Assembly (NCBI GenBank): GCA_031274855.1
Contig: JAISPO010000167.1
Span: forward strand, 1 to 8,367
DNA length: 8,367 nt
Direction of reading: 5' to 3'
Source: Zoogloeaceae bacterium
GTDB lineage: Bacteria > Pseudomonadota > Gammaproteobacteria > Burkholderiales > Rhodocyclaceae
The notes under the pieces were generated by a model. It did no database searches. It had not been told where the DNA came from and saw nothing but the letters and a program-made list of their open reading frames with translations. The first letter of the stretch is position 1; each line of letters begins with the position of its first letter. The translations under genes and the position numbers were made by a program. Positions 5,134 to 8,367 of the stretch are shown here, one piece after another.

Positions 5134-6204
5134 ATGCTTCCCGACGCCATTTCTCCCTCAAGGCTGCGCCGCGCGCTGGTCATCAAGTTGCGCCATCATG
5201 GCGATGTGCTGCTGGCGTCTCCGGTTTTCTCGGTTTTGAAACGCGCGGCGCCGGACTGCGAAATCGACGCGCTGGTTTATGTCGATACTGCGTCCATGCT
5301 TGAGCACCATCCGGCGATTTCGCAAATCCATCACATCGACCGCAATTGGAAGCATCTGGGCCGCACTGCCCAGATCGGCGCGGAATGGCGGCTCCTGAAA
5401 ACCCTGCGCGCGCGCGGCTACGATCTGGTCATTCACCTCACTGAGCACAGGCGCGGCGCATGGTTAACGCGCCTGCTCCGTCCGCATTGGTCGGTAGCCC
5501 CTCGGCAGAGAAGCAATTTCTGGCGCAGCAGCTTTACCCATTTGACACCTTGGGCAAGCCATCCGCGCCGGCATACCGTCGAGACCCACCTCGACGCCCT
5601 GCGCCGGCTCGGCATCCAGCCGGTTGAGGACGACAAGCGGCTCGTGCTGGTGCCCGGTATTGCGGCGGAAACCCGCGTCGCCGCGCTGCTTGACGAGAAA
5701 GGCTTGCGCGAGCGCGCCTTTGTGCACCTGCATCCGGGATCGCGCTGGCCGTTCAAGTGCTGGCCCACCGAGAAAGTGGCGCAGCTGGCCGATGCGCTGT
5801 CGGCGCGCGACCTGACCATCGTCCTCACCGCCGCGCCGAGCGCTCAGGAATTCGCGCTGGTAGATGCGTTACGTAAGTCGATGCAAACATCGGTCGTGGA
5901 TCTGTCCGGGCAGCTTTCGCTTAGGGAATTGGCAGTACTCACCTCCAAAGCCAAACTGTTCATCGGCGTCGATTCTGCGCCGATGCACATTGCCGCGGCG
6001 ATGGGGACGCCAGTGGTCACCCTGTTCGGCCCTTCGGGCGATATTGAATGGGGTCCCTGGCGCGTCAAGCATCGCATTATCGTCAGCGATGCCCATCCCT
6101 GCCGCCCTTGCGGTCTGGACGGCTGCGGCGGCGGAAAAATCAGCGAATGCCTGACCGCGCTATCGGTCGAGCAGGTGCTGGCGGCCTGCGTCGAATTGCT
6201 GTGA
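5134..6204 (+). CDS. waaQ: Lipopolysaccharide heptosyltransferase III (WaaQ/RfaQ-like, GT9 family)
   Basis: This 356-residue cytoplasmic glycosyltransferase of family GT9 most resembles WaaQ, which adds the side-branch heptose to the LPS inner core using ADP-heptose. Shared features include ALVIKLRHHGDVLLASPVFS near 14-33, DRNWK, RRHTVETHLDALRRLG, HLHPGSRWPFKCWPTEKV near 198-215, and the GT9 nucleotide-sugar motif FIGVDSAPMHIAAAMGTPVV near 276-295 followed by LFGPS. The C-terminus carries four cysteines (323, 326, 331, 339) in HPCRPCGLDGCGGGKISECL, which E. coli WaaQ lacks. The start is ATG 5134; an AAGG lies only two bases before it, an unusually short spacing. The next gene is msbA, so this is a small LPS block. 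It could act on a different heptose acceptor than E. coli WaaQ. Confidence 0.88.
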   Translation: MLPDAISPSRLRRALVIKLRHHGDVLLASPVFSVLKRAAPDCEIDALVYVDTASMLEHHPAISQIHHIDRNWKHLGRTAQIGAEWRLLKTLRARGYDLVIHLTEHRRGAWLTRLLRPHWSVAPRQRSNFWRSSFTHLTPWASHPRRHTVETHLDALRRLGIQPVEDDKRLVLVPGIAAETRVAALLDEKGLRERAFVHLHPGSRWPFKCWPTEKVAQLADALSARDLTIVLTAAPSAQEFALVDALRKSMQTSVVDLSGQLSLRELAVLTSKAKLFIGVDSAPMHIAAAMGTPVVTLFGPSGDIEWGPWRVKHRIIVSDAHPCRPCGLDGCGGGKISECLTALSVEQVLAACVELL

Positions 6205-6207
6205 AGC

Positions 6208-6232
6208 GCGGCGGCTATAATCACACGCCGCC
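6208..6232 (+). promoter_or_regulatory. msbA promoter -10 box inside an inverted repeat
   Basis: A consensus -10 box TATAAT lies at 6216-6221 in the 46-bp gap before msbA. It forms part of the 11-base loop between two perfectly complementary arms, GGCGGC at 6210-6215 and GCCGCC at 6227-6232. No strong -35 is visible (GAATTG at 17-bp spacing; TTGCTG at 14). Transcription would start near 6228, giving a leader of roughly 23 bases. There is no T-run after the repeat, so it is not a standard terminator for waaQ. Confidence 0.5.
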
Positions 6233-6250
6233 CCATTTCGGAATTTCTCC

Positions 6251-8026
6251 ATGCCGCCTGTAGCGACCCGTTCGCTGACCAGTAAGGAACTGTATCTTCG
6301 CCTGTTAGGCTATGTGCGCCCGTACAAGGCGGCTTTTGCCGTTGCGGCGCTGTGCATGATTGTCGGCGCCCTGACCGAGCCGCTGTTTCCGGCCATGATC
6401 AAGCCGATGACCGAGGGCAAATTCACTCAGGACGGTCAGCTTTGGCTGCTGCCAGCAATCATTGTCGGTCTTCTCGCGCTCAGGGGCGTACTCAGTTTCG
6501 TTACCGATTACACCATGGCCTGGGTCGCTAACCATGTGGTGCAGGACATGCGCAATGCCATGTTCGCGCGTTTGATGCGCCTGCCGACCAGCTATTTCGC
6601 CAACCAGTCCTCGGGCGTGTTGATGTCAAAAATCGCCTACGATGTCGGCAATGTCACAGGGGCGGCCAGTACTGCCATCATCACACTGGTACAGGACAGC
6701 TTGAAAGTGCTCGCGCTGATCGGTTGGCTGTTCTGGCTGGAATGGCGGCTGACGTTGATTGTGTTCTGCATCGTGCCGGTGATCGCCGTGGTGGTTAAAG
6801 TATTCGGTAACCGCCTGCGTTTGCAGAGCCGGCGCGGTCAGGAAGCGATGGGCGGCATCATGCACGTACTCGACGAGAGCATAGGAGCTTACAAGGTCGT
6901 CAAGATTTTCGGCGGCCAAGCCTATGAGAAAAACCGCCTCAAGGCCGCCAATGCCTATCAGCGCGGCGTCAACATGCGCGGCACGATTGCCGCAGCGGCG
7001 CAAGGCCCCATCGTCCATCTTGCCGTAGCCATCCCGCTGGCTGTAGTTATCTGGGTGGCGCTGGCGCTACTTGGCACAGATCAGAATGTTGCCGGTGTGC
7101 TGGCCAGCTTTCTGGCGACGATGATGCTGATCTTGCCGGCGGTGAAGCGGCTGGCCGATGTCAACGCACCGATCCAGCGCGGCCTCGCCGCCGCCGCCAG
7201 CGTCTTTGCGCTGCTCGACGAAAGCGAAGAAGAAGACACGGGCGTTATCACCCTGGCCCGCGCGTGCGGTTCGGTACGTTTTGAGCGTGTCGGCTTTCGC
7301 TATCCTGAAGGCGCGCACGCGGCGCTGACGGATATCAGCTTTGAAATGCAGACCGGCGAAACCGTCGCGCTGGTCGGCGCTTCGGGTAGCGGCAAGACCA
7401 CCATTGCCAACCTGCTGCCGCGTTTCTTCGCGCCGCAGGAAGGCCGCATTCTGATCGACGGCCACGACTACACCACCCTGACGCTTGCCGGCCTGCGCGC
7501 CAACATTGCGCTGGTCAGTCAGGAAGTCGTACTGTTCAATGACACCATCGCCGCCAACATCGCCTACGGCGCGATGGCCGGCGCCAGCCGCGAGCGCATC
7601 ATCGCGGCCGCGCGCGCCGCCCATGCGCTGGAATTCATCGAGGCGCTGCCGCAAGGCTTGGACACGCAGGTCGGCGAAAACGGCGTCAAGCTGTCGGGTG
7701 GTCAGCGCCAGCGGCTCGCCATTGCCCGCGCCCTGCTGAAAGACGCGCCCATTTTGATTCTCGATGAGGCCACCTCGGCGCTCGACACCGAATCCGAACG
7801 CGCCGTACAAGCCGCGCTGGAAGTGCTGATGCAGGATCGCACCACGCTGGTCATCGCCCACCGCCTTTCCACCATCGAACGCGCCGACAAAATCATCGTC
7901 CTCAACCAGGGCCGCATCATCGAATCCGGCCGTCACGCCGACCTGCTTGCCGCCAACGGTGCCTATACGCGGCTGCATCACTTGCAGCGCACTGAGGATC
8001 AGGCGCTGCTCAATCCCGCATCCTGA
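6251..8026 (+). CDS. msbA: Lipid A export ATP-binding/permease protein MsbA
   Basis: MsbA is a homodimeric ABC exporter that flips core-lipid A across the inner membrane using ATP. The 591-residue protein (E. coli: 582) has a six-helix membrane domain in about residues 20-310 and a nucleotide-binding domain from about 340. Walker A is GASGSGKT at 376-383 (Lys382), the ABC signature LSGGQ is at 481-485, Walker B is ILILDE at 501-506 with catalytic Glu506, and the switch His537 is in IAHRLST. These numbers coincide with those of E. coli MsbA. The ATG at 6251 is preceded by a weak GGAA at 6240-6243. Its neighbour waaQ works on the same LPS core. Its TGA is directly followed by the convergent polA stop codon, with no space for a terminator. 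Confidence 0.95.
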   Translation: MPPVATRSLTSKELYLRLLGYVRPYKAAFAVAALCMIVGALTEPLFPAMIKPMTEGKFTQDGQLWLLPAIIVGLLALRGVLSFVTDYTMAWVANHVVQDMRNAMFARLMRLPTSYFANQSSGVLMSKIAYDVGNVTGAASTAIITLVQDSLKVLALIGWLFWLEWRLTLIVFCIVPVIAVVVKVFGNRLRLQSRRGQEAMGGIMHVLDESIGAYKVVKIFGGQAYEKNRLKAANAYQRGVNMRGTIAAAAQGPIVHLAVAIPLAVVIWVALALLGTDQNVAGVLASFLATMMLILPAVKRLADVNAPIQRGLAAAASVFALLDESEEEDTGVITLARACGSVRFERVGFRYPEGAHAALTDISFEMQTGETVALVGASGSGKTTIANLLPRFFAPQEGRILIDGHDYTTLTLAGLRANIALVSQEVVLFNDTIAANIAYGAMAGASRERIIAAARAAHALEFIEALPQGLDTQVGENGVKLSGGQRQRLAIARALLKDAPILILDEATSALDTESERAVQAALEVLMQDRTTLVIAHRLSTIERADKIIVLNQGRIIESGRHADLLAANGAYTRLHHLQRTEDQALLNPAS

Positions 8027-8367
8027 TTAGTGCGCCTCGTCCCAGTTGGGGCCGGTGCCGACTTCTACGATGAGCGGCACGGCGAGTTTTGCGACGCCGG
8101 ACATGAGTTTGGGCAGGTGTTCGCGGAGAAGGGGGATTTCGGCGTCGGGGGCTTCGAGGACGAGTTCGTCGTGGACTTGCAGGATCAGTTTGGCGGTGAG
8201 TTGTTGCTGGTCGAGCCAGCCCTGCACGGCAAGCATGGCGCGTTTGACGAGGTCGGCGGCGGTGCCTTGCATGGGGGCGTTGATGGCGGCGCGTTCCGCG
8301 CCCTGACGGCGGGCGGCGATGCCTGATTTGATTTCGGGCAGCCAGAGGCGGCGGCCAAAGACGGTTT
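8027..8367 (-). CDS. polA: DNA polymerase I, C-terminal end (cut by window edge)
   Basis: The minus strand from the window edge reads TVFGRRLWLPEIKSGIAARR, then AERAAINAPMQGTAADLVKR, then LQVHDELVLEAP, and ends VEVGTGPNWDEAH. This is the palm and C-terminus of family A DNA polymerase I; VHDEL is motif C, containing the catalytic aspartate and glutamate, and the ending matches the E. coli ending NWDQAH closely. PolA fills gaps in repair and replaces RNA primers in replication. About 112 of roughly 900 residues are visible; the start, the finger region and any 5'-3' exonuclease domain lie to the right of the window. A short internal ATG frame here is not a separate gene, because the reading frame continues open to the window edge with family sequence. 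Its TAA at 8027-8029 abuts the msbA stop. Confidence 0.96.
   Translation of the reverse strand, partial: TVFGRRLWLPEIKSGIAARRQGAERAAINAPMQGTAADLVKRAMLAVQGWLDQQQLTAKLILQVHDELVLEAPDAEIPLLREHLPKLMSGVAKLAVPLIVEVGTGPNWDEAH

Noticed and set aside
7067..7981. A 304-codon open frame on the minus strand opposite the msbA ATPase domain, and similar long frames opposite cobT, cobS and the exporter
   Set aside because: They lie fully opposite genes with clear family motifs, show low-complexity Gly/Arg/Ala/Gln-rich products without recognisable domains, and are expected in GC-rich DNA with biased third positions.
8030..8326. Plus-strand open frame of 98 codons after msbA
   Set aside because: It is antisense to the conserved polA C-terminus and has a Gly/Asp/Phe-rich product typical of a shadow frame.

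Overview
The window is high-GC, densely packed, single-chromosome-type bacterial DNA. The MsbA, WaaQ and PolA proteins point to a Gram-negative proteobacterium, and the gene mix (btuF/cobU/cobTSC, a DUF3018-MazF pair, waaQ-msbA beside polA) suggests a betaproteobacterium, perhaps Rhodocyclales. That placement is an inference from protein flavour and gene order, not a measured result. Every recognised gene belongs to a known family; I found no clearly new enzyme or system. The interest lies in the arrangement and in the regulatory sequences.

Layout. (1) 1-178, minus: start of a periplasmic vitamin B12-binding protein (btuF), cut by the window edge. (2) 260-966, plus: a complete mqsR-mqsA toxin-antitoxin pair with an E. 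coli-like MqsA operator in front. (3) 975-1481, minus: cobU. A 21-bp gap with back-to-back -10 boxes separates it from (4) 1503-4468, plus: cobT-cobS-cobC and a LysE/RhtB-type exporter, all with overlapping stop/start junctions. (5) 4540-5090, plus: a second toxin-antitoxin pair (DUF3018 MazE-like antitoxin, MazF/PemK toxin) behind a 14-bp perfect palindrome. (6) 5134-6204, plus: waaQ-type LPS heptosyltransferase. (7) 6251-8026, plus: msbA. (8) 8027-8367, minus: the C-terminal end of DNA polymerase I, whose stop codon directly abuts that of msbA.

How the genes fit together. BtuF would bring corrinoids to the inner-membrane importer. CobU activates adenosylcobinamide to the GDP form, CobT makes alpha-ribazole phosphate from dimethylbenzimidazole, CobS joins the two, and CobC removes the phosphate. 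This is the nucleotide-loop assembly and salvage end of cobalamin synthesis; no corrin-ring genes are in view. WaaQ decorates the LPS inner core and MsbA flips core-lipid A across the inner membrane, so these two form an envelope block. The two unrelated toxin-antitoxin pairs sit exactly at the two ends of the cobU-cobTSC-exporter block, and mqsRA lies antiparallel between two minus-strand cobalamin genes. These look like later insertions, supported for mazEF by its different arginine codon use.

Non-coding stretches are all short: 179-259, 1482-1502, 4469-4539, 5091-5133 and 6205-6250. No tRNA, rRNA, CRISPR array, insertion sequence or convincing rho-independent terminator was seen.
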